Source of the DNA: Syntrophomonadaceae bacterium
GTDB lineage: Bacteria; Bacillota; Dethiobacteria; DTU022
Assembly (NCBI GenBank): GCA_003566935.1
Contig: PXBM01000213.1
Coordinates: 1 to 11,369, forward strand
Direction: 5' to 3'
Length of the DNA: 11,369 nt
The notes under the pieces are model-generated. The model was not told where the DNA came from and searched no databases. It worked only from the letters and a program-made list of their open reading frames with translations. The translations under genes and the position numbers were made by a program. This document shows positions 1-7,246 of the stretch, piece after piece (position 1 is the stretch's first letter; each line of letters begins with the position of its first letter).

Positions 1-100
1 CAGCAAGTTCTTGCGGGGTAATCGGCAGGTTGGGGTTATCATCCCTGGTCACCTCTGCGCCGGTCAGAGCTGCGGTGATAATCAGTTTATCCACTATCAT
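1..100 (-). CDS. kce: 3-keto-5-aminohexanoate cleavage enzyme, N-terminus only
   Basis: This is the first 33 codons of a gene that continues past the left edge. The product begins MIVDKLIITAALTGAEVTRD and continues to NPNLPITPQELA, the characteristic N-terminus of Kce (DUF849/BKACE family). Known family members convert 3-keto-5-aminohexanoate plus acetyl-CoA to L-3-aminobutyryl-CoA and acetoacetate in lysine fermentation. The ATG at 98-100 follows a strong GGGGAGGGA ribosome binding site that lies inside the end of kal, and the two reading frames overlap by 14 nt, which suggests translational coupling. The catalytic and metal-binding residues lie outside the window, so the call rests on the N-terminal match and on the kdd/kal context. 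Confidence 0.9.
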   Translation of the reverse strand, partial: MIVDKLIITAALTGAEVTRDDNPNLPITPQELA

Positions 101-524
101 TCCCTCCCCGGTCATCATAATTACAAGTTTGCTGTCCACGCTGCAGGTGCCTTGGTACAACACAGGTTCCACTGGCTCTCGCCACCAGCATCGGTTCAGG
201 CAGCAAATCACAGGCTGAAGGACATTCCTTCATCTCAGCATTGGCAATTACTTTGTACGCTTCAAACTGTATATGGCGGGAAGTATTTCCCACACGATCT
301 ATCCAGCCCCAGACTTCCAAAAAATCCCCGGCACATAACTGGGCTTTAAACTCAATCATATCGTAAGCAGCGAATAAACCCTCATCACCATCATGCCTGA
401 TTAATAATTCTGTAGCCACATCACCAAAAAGCTTTATAACCAGGGCACCGTCGACCAACCCCCCACCATAGTGAACGTCATGCTCACTTAATCGTATGCG
501 CAGCATTACTTTCTGGTTAATCAT
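87..524 (-). CDS. kal: 3-aminobutyryl-CoA ammonia-lyase
   Basis: The product has 145 residues and is a hotdog-fold protein. Its central segment (GGGLVDGALVIKLFGDVATE near residues 21-40, then LLIRHDGDEGLFAAYD) and the later VGNTSRHIQFEAYKVI and ASGTCVVPRH are typical of Kal. In known lysine fermenters Kal eliminates ammonia from L-3-aminobutyryl-CoA to give crotonyl-CoA, which feeds butyrate formation. The ATG at 522-524 has GGGAG about 10 nt upstream; the internal ATG at 504-506 has no such site. From memory, relatives are about 125-130 residues. The last 15 or so residues here read through the kce ribosome binding site and start, so this tail may be non-functional or may reflect a lost stop codon. 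The gene lies 33 nt downstream of the aminotransferase in the same operon. Confidence 0.92.
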   Translation of the reverse strand: MINQKVMLRIRLSEHDVHYGGGLVDGALVIKLFGDVATELLIRHDGDEGLFAAYDMIEFKAQLCAGDFLEVWGWIDRVGNTSRHIQFEAYKVIANAEMKECPSACDLLPEPMLVARASGTCVVPRHLQRGQQTCNYDDRGGNDSG

Positions 525-557
525 ATCTGCAAGCTCCCATCTTCAATGATCGTAACT

Positions 558-1808
558 TTAAGCGGGGTATTCTTCCGCGACAACTTGCAAAGCTTCTTCT
601 ATGTACTGCAGGGCATTATCAAGATCTTCAGTCGTATGCCTGTATGACACGTACCAGTGGTGGTAAGGCTGAATAAATAAGCCCCGCCTGATAGTCTCTG
701 TGTAGAATCGAACTCTTCGCTTTTTGTAGAATTCATCAGCTTTATCAAAAGTTAAAAAAGGCATCGGCGGAATACCGGAAACTGTGGCCGGAACCCCGGA
801 TTGTTCAGTTATGGATTTCAATCTGGCCAGAAAATCTTCCCCACGCTGCCAGACAACATCAATCACCTTTTCCCGTTCCAAAATATCTAGACACTTCATT
901 GCAGCAACCATCTCCAGGCTGTTGGGGAAAAAAGTAGAACTGATAAATACATCCTGCTCGACCACTTTCATGATATCAGCTCTGCCGACACAAGCACTGA
1001 TCGCATAACCGTTGGCCATTGCCTTGCCAATGGTGGTCAGGTCAGGCGTAACACCATAACGTTCCTGGGCACCACCCATTGATACCCTAAAGCCTGTACG
1101 GATTTCATCAAAAATCAAGACAACCCCATATTGATCGGCCAGGCTGCGCACTCCCTCCAGGTATCCTTCCGGAGGTGCTGATACCGGTTTTCCCAGGGGA
1201 TGACCAACCGGAGTAATAATTATGCAGGCAGTTTCACCCTGGTTTTCTTTCAGCAATTTTTCCAGGGCATCAAGATCTCCATAGGGGAATTCCAGGGTTA
1301 GCTCCCTGATATGCTTCGGAACCCCACCGGGCACCTCAACACACCAGTCCATCCAACCATGATAGCCACAGCGCAGGATCTTATCTTTACCGGTATACCC
1401 GCGGGCAACACGAACCGCCACACCAGTTGCATCAGAACCGGTTTTTACGAGCAGCCCCATTTCAGCCGACGGGATTAAACTTATCAGCCGCTTTAAAAGT
1501 TCATTCTGGACCGGCTGGACCAGGGAGAAACAAAAACCTTTCTCCATCTGTTCTTTAACAGCATCGTTAATTTCAGGTTCATGGTATCCTAAAATTATCG
1601 GGCCGTATGCACAGAGCATATCGATATAATCATTACCATCAACATCAACTATATGCCCGCCATAACCTTTATCCAGGTAAATAGGATATTCACCCTCAAC
1701 AAAATTATAGGGACGCCTGATTCCCATTACCCCACCGGGGGATATTTTTTTAGCCTCTTCAAACATGGCCAGGGATTTTTCCAGGTTCAGCTTTGGCTTA
1801 GACTGCAC
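558..1808 (-). CDS. class III PLP aminotransferase of the lysine operon
   Basis: The product has 416 residues and the class III (glutamate-1-semialdehyde aminomutase-like) aminotransferase fold. Visible landmarks are GSDATGVAVRVARG at 124-137, YHGW at 149-152, FDEIRTGFR at 233-241 with the cofactor-binding Asp at 234, and the likely Schiff-base lysine K262 in GKAMANGY. The usual EP after the central strand is replaced by TPVGHP near 199-204. The start is GTG at 1806-1808, with GGAG and GGTG motifs 8-20 nt upstream. Automatic annotation may call it HemL, but no haem-synthesis genes are nearby. It sits between kdd and kal, so a beta- or delta-amino acid of lysine breakdown is an inferred substrate. 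GSA-like class III enzymes that act on beta-amino acids are known. The family call is secure; the substrate is open. Confidence 0.85.
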   Translation of the reverse strand: MQSKPKLNLEKSLAMFEEAKKISPGGVMGIRRPYNFVEGEYPIYLDKGYGGHIVDVDGNDYIDMLCAYGPIILGYHEPEINDAVKEQMEKGFCFSLVQPVQNELLKRLISLIPSAEMGLLVKTGSDATGVAVRVARGYTGKDKILRCGYHGWMDWCVEVPGGVPKHIRELTLEFPYGDLDALEKLLKENQGETACIIITPVGHPLGKPVSAPPEGYLEGVRSLADQYGVVLIFDEIRTGFRVSMGGAQERYGVTPDLTTIGKAMANGYAISACVGRADIMKVVEQDVFISSTFFPNSLEMVAAMKCLDILEREKVIDVVWQRGEDFLARLKSITEQSGVPATVSGIPPMPFLTFDKADEFYKKRRVRFYTETIRRGLFIQPYHHWYVSYRHTTEDLDNALQYIEEALQVVAEEYPA

Positions 1809-1846
1809 GTTGCAATCACCTTCTCCTTTTTTATATTCACCGTAAA

Positions 1847-1892
1847 TATTCAGCCTATATCTCTAAGTACTTCCCAGCATTTAATGCTATGT
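1847..1892 (+). repeat. half copy (C) of the dispersed intergenic element
   Basis: This spacer stretch between kdd and the aminotransferase shares TATTCAGC, CTTCCCAGC and GCTATGT with 10689-10737. The order is the same and the spacing nearly so: 7 nt between the last two blocks in both places, and 19 versus 22 nt from TATTCAGC to the AGTA block. The right half of the element (TTTTCTTAAGC to CTGGGCAG) is absent. A 13-bp palindrome, AGCATTTAATGCT, lies inside it at 1876-1888 and touches the kdd stop codon. The match is short, so chance similarity cannot be excluded. Confidence 0.4.
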
Positions 1893-2924
1893 ATAGAGGT
1901 CCTCAAATATTTTACGCAAAGTCGGATTCTCTCGCATAATGTGCAGGGATATCTCGGCATGATCCCGGGTATATCCGTTACCGATAATCATGTTGACATC
2001 TTTGCCGACTCCTTCTGCACCAAGTGCGGCAGCGGTAAAGCTGGTTGCCATACTAAAGTAGTAGACGATTCCACCGTCGCGGGTAGCCAGAATAGATGAA
2101 AGCTCAGTATTTTGTATATTAACACAGTTTATAGTCACATCGGCCAGAGTTCCGCCTGTAGCTTCTTCAACCTGTTTCATTACCCCCAGGGCATCTGCGG
2201 CATCCGCCATCAGGACCACATCGCAAAGACCGGTAGATTCTGCCCGCTTTTTGCTCGCCTCCCGCGGGGCGATACCAATCACCTGGCCTGTTACCCCCGC
2301 TCTTTTTCTAGCTTCATGCAGGCAGAGCAAGCCTGACTTTCCCCCGGCGCCGATGATAACAACCTTATCGCCGGGCCTGACCAGCTTGGCAGTCTGGGCT
2401 GCGGCACCGGCCACATCAAGCACCGCCAGGGACAGGGTTTGCGGCAAATCATCAGGTAAAACGGCATAGATACCGCTTTCAAAAAGAACTGCCTGGCCTT
2501 CAATTTCAACCTGATCAATATCTTTATGGATTTTTTTGATCTTATCAATACGCAGCGGGGTCAGGGAAAGGGAAACCAGGGTAGCGAGTCTCTGGCCAGT
2601 TTTTAAATTTCTTTCTTCAGCCAGGGCGGGACCGATTTTTTCAATTTTCCCGGTCAGCATTCCCCCGGAACCGGTAGTCGGGTTATGGTGCTTACCCCGT
2701 TCCTTCACAATTCCAGTCATTATCTCGGCAATGCGTTTTTCATCGCCGCCTGCTTCCTCTTCAATCTGGGTAAAGCTGGCTGAATCAATGTTCAAAACTT
2801 CAACATCAATTAATATCTCATTATCGTAAATCTCCATATCATTGTCGATTTTCCAGGCCGGTTGCGGCAGCAGGCCTTTCGGTTCCAGTACACGGTGAGT
2901 TCCATAGGGACATCCTTTGCTCAT
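1887..2924 (-). CDS. kdd: L-erythro-3,5-diaminohexanoate dehydrogenase
   Basis: The product has 345 residues. The N-terminal block MSKGCPYGTHRVLEPKGLLP followed by QPAWKIDN is the Kdd signature. A Rossmann NAD(P)-binding motif, VVIIGAGGKSGLLCLHEARK, lies near residues 188-207. The enzyme oxidatively deaminates L-erythro-3,5-diaminohexanoate, made by lysine and beta-lysine aminomutases, to 5-amino-3-oxohexanoate, releasing ammonia and NADH; the product goes to Kce. The ATG at 2922-2924 has GGAGG 9-10 nt upstream. It is the first gene of the minus-strand operon, behind its own candidate promoter and divergent from mrfA. The aminomutase genes (kamA, kamDE) are not in the window, so they must lie beyond the left edge or elsewhere. 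Confidence 0.95.
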   Translation of the reverse strand: MSKGCPYGTHRVLEPKGLLPQPAWKIDNDMEIYDNEILIDVEVLNIDSASFTQIEEEAGGDEKRIAEIMTGIVKERGKHHNPTTGSGGMLTGKIEKIGPALAEERNLKTGQRLATLVSLSLTPLRIDKIKKIHKDIDQVEIEGQAVLFESGIYAVLPDDLPQTLSLAVLDVAGAAAQTAKLVRPGDKVVIIGAGGKSGLLCLHEARKRAGVTGQVIGIAPREASKKRAESTGLCDVVLMADAADALGVMKQVEEATGGTLADVTINCVNIQNTELSSILATRDGGIVYYFSMATSFTAAALGAEGVGKDVNMIIGNGYTRDHAEISLHIMRENPTLRKIFEDLYT

Positions 2925-2948
2925 CAGTTCATACCTCCATGATTTCTT

Positions 2949-2978
2949 TATATAAACTTAAATTCGCCGAGATGGCAA
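2949..2978 (-). promoter_or_regulatory. candidate vegetative promoter of the kdd operon
   Basis: On the minus strand TTGCCA (2973-2978) is followed after 18 nt by TATATA (2949-2954). Read one base earlier, the -10 is TTATAT with 17 nt spacing. Transcription would begin about 15 nt before the kdd ribosome binding site. I found no -24/-12 sigma-54 pattern here. This is motif matching by eye. Confidence 0.4.
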
Positions 2979-2993
2979 TAAATCCTCTGCTTT

Positions 2994-3056
2994 TTGTGGA
3001 GCTTTTATCAAGCAGGTAGGATAATTATTTCCGTTGTCGAATATACTTGAAGTATA
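2994..3056 (+). promoter_or_regulatory. candidate mrfAB promoter with downstream dyad
   Basis: A weak promoter-like pair, TTGTGG (2994-2999), 17 nt, TAGGAT (3017-3022), precedes a perfect inverted repeat, TATACTT-G-AAGTATA, at 3042-3056. If the promoter is real, the dyad would cover about +13 to +27, a position suited to a repressor. It does not match the Bacillus LexA box (CGAAC-n4-GTTCG). The dyad is certain; the promoter and the operator role are inferred. Confidence 0.3.
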
Positions 3057-3077
3057 ACAAACTAGTGTTTAAGGCAG

Positions 3078-5348
3078 GTGGAAAATTTGAGCCCATTAGA
3101 CGAATTATTGCAGCAATGGCAGAACAACCCCGAATTTATGAGCTCTGTTACCAGGTGGGAAGTGGTGCCGGCCGTGGAAGGCTCTTATCGTGATATTCCT
3201 GAAGAGCTTGATCCCCGGATTCGCGAAGCCCTGGTCACACGGGGAATAAAAAAACTCTACAGTCATCAGGCAGCAGCGGTAGAAGCAGTTAGCAGGGGCA
3301 ACCACACCGTTATTGTTACCCCTACCGCCTCGGGAAAAACTCTTTGCTATAACCTGCCCGTAGTCGGAGCAATGATTAAAAATCCTGCCAGCCGTGCTCT
3401 TTACCTGTTTCCAACCAAGGCTTTAGCCCAGGACCAGGTAGCTGAGCTTCGCGATTTAACCTCCGGACTTGACCGGAAAATAAACTGCCACACCTATGAC
3501 GGGGATACAGAACCCGGCCTGCGCCGGGGCATCAGGCACAGCGGGCATATTGTTGTTACCAATCCCGATATGCTCCATTCAGCTATTTTGCCCCATCACA
3601 CCAAGTGGGTGCAGCTTTTCCAGAACCTTGAATATATCGTCATAGACGAAATGCATCAGTACCGCGGTGTTTTCGGCAGCCATGTCGCCAATGTAATCCG
3701 CCGCCTGAAGAGAATCTGTGCTTTTTACGGTTCCTCACCTCGTTTTATTCTCTGCTCAGCAACTATTGCCAACCCTGGCGAACTGGCCGAAACCCTGATT
3801 GAAGAAAAGCCCGAAATAATAACCGAGAACGGTGCTCCCCGGGCAGAAAAACACTTTATCCTCTATAATCCTCCCATGGTCAACCCGGAACTGGGTCTGC
3901 GGCGCAGCTCACTGCTCGAAGCCAACAGGGTTGCTTCCAGCCTGATCAAAAGCGATATTCAAACCATAATATTTACCCGCAGCCGCCTGGGGGTAGAAGT
4001 ATTATTAACTTACCTGAAACAAAACATGAAGATTAGACCCGGTGAAGACAGCGGGATCAGGGGTTACCGCGGAGGTTACCTACCCAAAGAGCGCAGGGCT
4101 ATTGAAGATGGGCTGCGCAGGGGCAAGGTAAAAGGAGTGGTCAGCACCAATGCCCTGGAACTGGGCATCGACATTGGAGCCCTTGATGCCTGTATTATAA
4201 CCGGCTATCCCGGCAGCATTGCCAGCACCTGGCAGCAGGCCGGGCGTTCCGGGCGGCGCAGCGGTACTTCCATGGCCATGCTGGTAGCAAACAGCGAACC
4301 GCTGAACCAGTACATTGTATCCAACCCTGATTATTTCTTTGGGCGGACACCGGAAAGAGCCCTGGCTGACCCCGATAATATGATTATTCTCACCAATCAT
4401 GTCCGCTGTGCCTCTTTTGAACTACCTTTTAACCATGATGATAAGTTCGGACGGTCTGATATAGGAGAACTGCTGAAGTTTCTAGAGGATGAAAATGTTC
4501 TCTACAGCAATGACGGCCGCTATCACTGGATGGAAGATACTTACCCGGCCGAAGAAGTGAGCCTGCGCAGCGCTACCAGGGAAAACGTGGTAATCATCGA
4601 CACAACCAATCCTTCACCGGTAGTGATAGGTGAGGTCGATCGATTCAGTGCTCCGATGTTGGTTCACGAAGAAGCGATCTACATGCACGCCGGGCGTCAG
4701 TTCCAGGTTGAAAAGCTTGACTTTGCCGAAAAAAAGGCTTATGTCCGCCAGGTGGACGTTAATTACTTCACGGATGCCAACTTGTCCGTTGACTTAAAAA
4801 TTCTTGATACCTTTGAAGAACTAAACGGCCCGGTTAATTTGGCCTGGGGTGATGTTCGCATAAATGCCCTGGTCTCTATGTTTAAAAAAATCCGTTTCAA
4901 TACACATGAAAACCTGGGTTCAGGCCCGGTAGACCTGCCTGAAACCGAAATGCACACCACCGCTTTCTGGCTGGCTTTTCCTCCCGATTCACTTGGATCA
5001 ATGCCTCTTTCGGCTATCCAGGCCGGGTTGATTAGCCTGGCTAACCTGGTGCCGCAGGTAGCGTCACTACAGATGATGTGCGACCCCCGGGACCTGCGTG
5101 CAGTCAGCCAGGTAAAGGCACCCTTTACCGAGCTGCCAACGCTCTACTTGTACGATAACTTTCCCGGAGGGGTAGGTTACAGCCAGGAGATGTATCGCAT
5201 CTACCGTGATATTATGCAGGCTGTCCGTAAAGTTATTACTGACTGTCATTGCGTTGAAGGCTGCCCATCCTGCATCGGCCCGGTGCTACAGGAAGGGGAA
5301 ACCGGTAAAAAGCCGGCTTTGCAGCTGCTTGAGGTGATCCTGAAATGA
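3078..5348 (+). CDS. mrfA: MrfA/YprA-type DEAD/DEAH-box DNA repair helicase
   Basis: The product has 756 residues and is a superfamily 2 helicase with the C-terminal DUF1998 domain. Visible motifs are the Walker A TPTASGKT (81-88), the DEMH box (190-193), SAT (227-229) and the arginine-rich motif VI QQAGRSGRR. The C-terminal four-cysteine motif CHCVEGCPSC (C723, C725, C729, C732) matches the zinc-binding cysteines of Bacillus subtilis MrfA. That protein works with MrfB to repair mitomycin-type DNA damage independently of UvrABC. The GTG at 3078 has only AAGG a few nt upstream; TTG at 3087, three codons in, has AGGTGG at a better spacing and may be the true start. The stop overlaps the mrfB ATG by 4 nt. 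Confidence 0.93.
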   Translation: MENLSPLDELLQQWQNNPEFMSSVTRWEVVPAVEGSYRDIPEELDPRIREALVTRGIKKLYSHQAAAVEAVSRGNHTVIVTPTASGKTLCYNLPVVGAMIKNPASRALYLFPTKALAQDQVAELRDLTSGLDRKINCHTYDGDTEPGLRRGIRHSGHIVVTNPDMLHSAILPHHTKWVQLFQNLEYIVIDEMHQYRGVFGSHVANVIRRLKRICAFYGSSPRFILCSATIANPGELAETLIEEKPEIITENGAPRAEKHFILYNPPMVNPELGLRRSSLLEANRVASSLIKSDIQTIIFTRSRLGVEVLLTYLKQNMKIRPGEDSGIRGYRGGYLPKERRAIEDGLRRGKVKGVVSTNALELGIDIGALDACIITGYPGSIASTWQQAGRSGRRSGTSMAMLVANSEPLNQYIVSNPDYFFGRTPERALADPDNMIILTNHVRCASFELPFNHDDKFGRSDIGELLKFLEDENVLYSNDGRYHWMEDTYPAEEVSLRSATRENVVIIDTTNPSPVVIGEVDRFSAPMLVHEEAIYMHAGRQFQVEKLDFAEKKAYVRQVDVNYFTDANLSVDLKILDTFEELNGPVNLAWGDVRINALVSMFKKIRFNTHENLGSGPVDLPETEMHTTAFWLAFPPDSLGSMPLSAIQAGLISLANLVPQVASLQMMCDPRDLRAVSQVKAPFTELPTLYLYDNFPGGVGYSQEMYRIYRDIMQAVRKVITDCHCVEGCPSCIGPVLQEGETGKKPALQLLEVILK

Positions 5349-6610
5349 AACGAAATATGAAATCCAGGCTAAACGAGCTGCGCCGAAGCGGGGAAGTGCA
5401 AACAGGAAGCCAGCTTGCAGGAAAATTTAAAAAACTTGATCATCAGGATCCATTTACCGACCTGCCGGGTCGGGGCAGGATAGAAGCCACTCCTTTCGGT
5501 CCCTGTTACCTGCGTGAGATAAGCTTTCCTCTTGATCACAGGCATGGTGGCATGGATTTATCCGGTATTCTTTCCTGCCATGGCAAAGATTTATCCCTGC
5601 CTGCCCGGGACCGTACTTTTGAGAGTTTCAACCCGGAAAAGTCGCTTTTTCTCGATACTGAAACAACCGGCCTGGCGGGAGGAACAGGGTCCTGGGCATT
5701 CCTGATCGGCCTGGGCTGGATCGAAAGCAGTTCTTTCCTATTAAGACAATATTTTTTACGCCGCCCTGCTGAAGAAAGGGCAATTTTAAACCATTTTGCC
5801 GAAACAGCCAGCCGCTTTTCAACCCTGGTTACTTTCAACGGCAAGCTTTTCGACCTGCCCCTGCTTCATACCCGCCAGATCCTGGCCGGGTTTGAAAAGA
5901 CTTCACCACAACTGCATCTCGACCTGCTGCAGTGCGCGCGTCAGCTCTGGAGAAAAAGGCTTCCTTCCCGCTCGCTACGCTCTATTGAAGAATCGCTGCT
6001 GGGCTTGGAAAGATATGATGATATTCCAGGCGAAGAAATACCGGCAGTATACTTTGATTACCTGCGCCGCGGCAAAACTGAACTGTTAAAAAAAGTTTTT
6101 CATCACAATACTCTGGATATACTTTCCATGGTAACCCTTTTAGAAAGAGTATCTTCTTTGGCAGCTGACCGTAATATTGAACACCCGGCTGAAGCACTTT
6201 CCATGGGCTGCCTTTGTCTGGAATCGGGAAGAACTGAGGAAGGAATTAGCTTTCTCCGGGAAGCAGCCGGCAGTAATCACAGCCAACTGGCTGAAGAAGC
6301 AGCCCTGGAACTGGCTCTCCATCATAAAAGGGAGGGGCGGTGGACGGACGCCGCAGCAATCTGGCTGGAGCTGGTCAATAATAAAGCTGCCGGAGCGGCT
6401 GCTTATGTTGAATTGGCCAAGTATTATGAACACCGCTGCAGCAGATTTGCAGAAGCGCTGAACCTTACTGAAAAGGCGCTTGAATTCGCCATGGAAAAAC
6501 CAGAACTGCCGGATAGCAGCGAATTCAGTTTAAAAGCTTTAAGGCACCGCCGCAGCAGACTAATAAGACGTTCAGAACATTTATACATTCAGAACAGCAC
6601 TCCACACTAA
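5345..6610 (+). CDS. mrfB: MrfB/YprB-type DEDDh exonuclease with helical repeat tail
   Basis: The product has 421 residues. The RNase H-like exonuclease core carries FLDTETTGLAGGTGSWAFLI (D104, E106), FNGKLFDLPLL (D170) and HHNTLDILSM (H254, D258), which together form a complete DEDDh set like that of B. subtilis MrfB. Residues about 275-400 are alanine- and leucine-rich helical pairs resembling TPR repeats. In Bacillus, MrfB acts with the MrfA helicase in mitomycin damage repair. The ATG lies in an ATGA overlap with mrfA, so the two are co-transcribed and probably translationally coupled. The gene ends 24 nt from the convergent metW stop. I saw no clear hairpin terminator in that gap. Confidence 0.9.
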   Translation: MKRNMKSRLNELRRSGEVQTGSQLAGKFKKLDHQDPFTDLPGRGRIEATPFGPCYLREISFPLDHRHGGMDLSGILSCHGKDLSLPARDRTFESFNPEKSLFLDTETTGLAGGTGSWAFLIGLGWIESSSFLLRQYFLRRPAEERAILNHFAETASRFSTLVTFNGKLFDLPLLHTRQILAGFEKTSPQLHLDLLQCARQLWRKRLPSRSLRSIEESLLGLERYDDIPGEEIPAVYFDYLRRGKTELLKKVFHHNTLDILSMVTLLERVSSLAADRNIEHPAEALSMGCLCLESGRTEEGISFLREAAGSNHSQLAEEAALELALHHKREGRWTDAAAIWLELVNNKAAGAAAYVELAKYYEHRCSRFAEALNLTEKALEFAMEKPELPDSSEFSLKALRHRRSRLIRRSEHLYIQNSTPH

Positions 6611-6634
6611 GTATCCGTCTGATTAAACATATTT

Positions 6635-7237
6635 TTATTCTTTTCTCAGGAGGAACAGAAGCTCTTCAGCGCTTTTACTGTCTTCAGGTAGTTTCAGGTG
6701 CCGCCATGTCTCCCCGGCAGCAGCATAGCCATCTATTATCACTACCTGGTGATCCTCAATCCAATCTATAAAATCATACAGCGTAAACAGGTGGATATTA
6801 GGCGTATCGTACCAGTAATAAGGAAGAGCCTCGGTAACAGGCATACGTTCGGTCTCGAGCAATTTTTCAACCACACCACTGGAATTAAAGTTAGGAAAGC
6901 TGACAAAACAGGCATCTCCGATACGCAGCATTTCCTCAAGGACAAGCATCGGCCTGGTCAATACCTGCAGGGTCTTTTCAAGAATTACATAATCAAAAGA
7001 TTTAGTTCTAAATTCTGGTAGCCCCCGGTTAAGATCACCCTGGTACACATCGACTCCGTTTTGAAAGGCAGCAGATACCTGGTCATGATCAGCTTCCACG
7101 GCCTGCCCGCGTACCTGTTTTTTTTCTATAAGTCGGGCTAAGAGCTCTCCATTACCGCAGCCCAGATCGAGAACTGAAGAACCGGGCTCAACCAGGCTGA
7201 AAATCAGTCTGTGATCCCAACGTTTACTGCTGATCAT
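6635..7237 (-). CDS. metW: MetW methionine biosynthesis protein
   Basis: The product has 200 residues, the normal MetW length. It has a class I SAM-methyltransferase-like fold: VLDLGCGNGELLARLI at 22-37 is the cofactor-binding glycine motif, E48 lies in QAVEAD at the end of the second strand, and DYVILEKTLQVL is the usual MetW central segment (normally ...SQTLQ...). MetW is commonly encoded beside metX and is implicated in the homoserine acetylation branch of methionine synthesis; its catalytic activity is not settled. The ATG at 7235-7237 follows the metX stop by 9 nt, with an AAGGTG site inside the end of metX. It is the last gene of metY-metX-metW. Confidence 0.92.
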   Translation of the reverse strand: MISSKRWDHRLIFSLVEPGSSVLDLGCGNGELLARLIEKKQVRGQAVEADHDQVSAAFQNGVDVYQGDLNRGLPEFRTKSFDYVILEKTLQVLTRPMLVLEEMLRIGDACFVSFPNFNSSGVVEKLLETERMPVTEALPYYWYDTPNIHLFTLYDFIDWIEDHQVVIIDGYAAAGETWRHLKLPEDSKSAEELLFLLRKE

Positions 7238-7246
7238 AAGTTATCA

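Noticed and set aside
11..349. Plus-strand open frame of 112 codons
   Set aside because: It lies antisense to kal and the kce start, which have clear family matches; its product is histidine- and proline-rich with no recognisable domain.
558..1808. Assignment of the aminotransferase as HemL
   Set aside because: The fold is similar, but the altered motif after the central strand and the location inside the lysine operon argue against a haem-synthesis role.
2925..3077. Sigma-54 promoter in the kdd/mrfA spacer
   Set aside because: TGGCA at 2973 is followed by TGC at the wrong distance (13 nt between GG and GC instead of 10).
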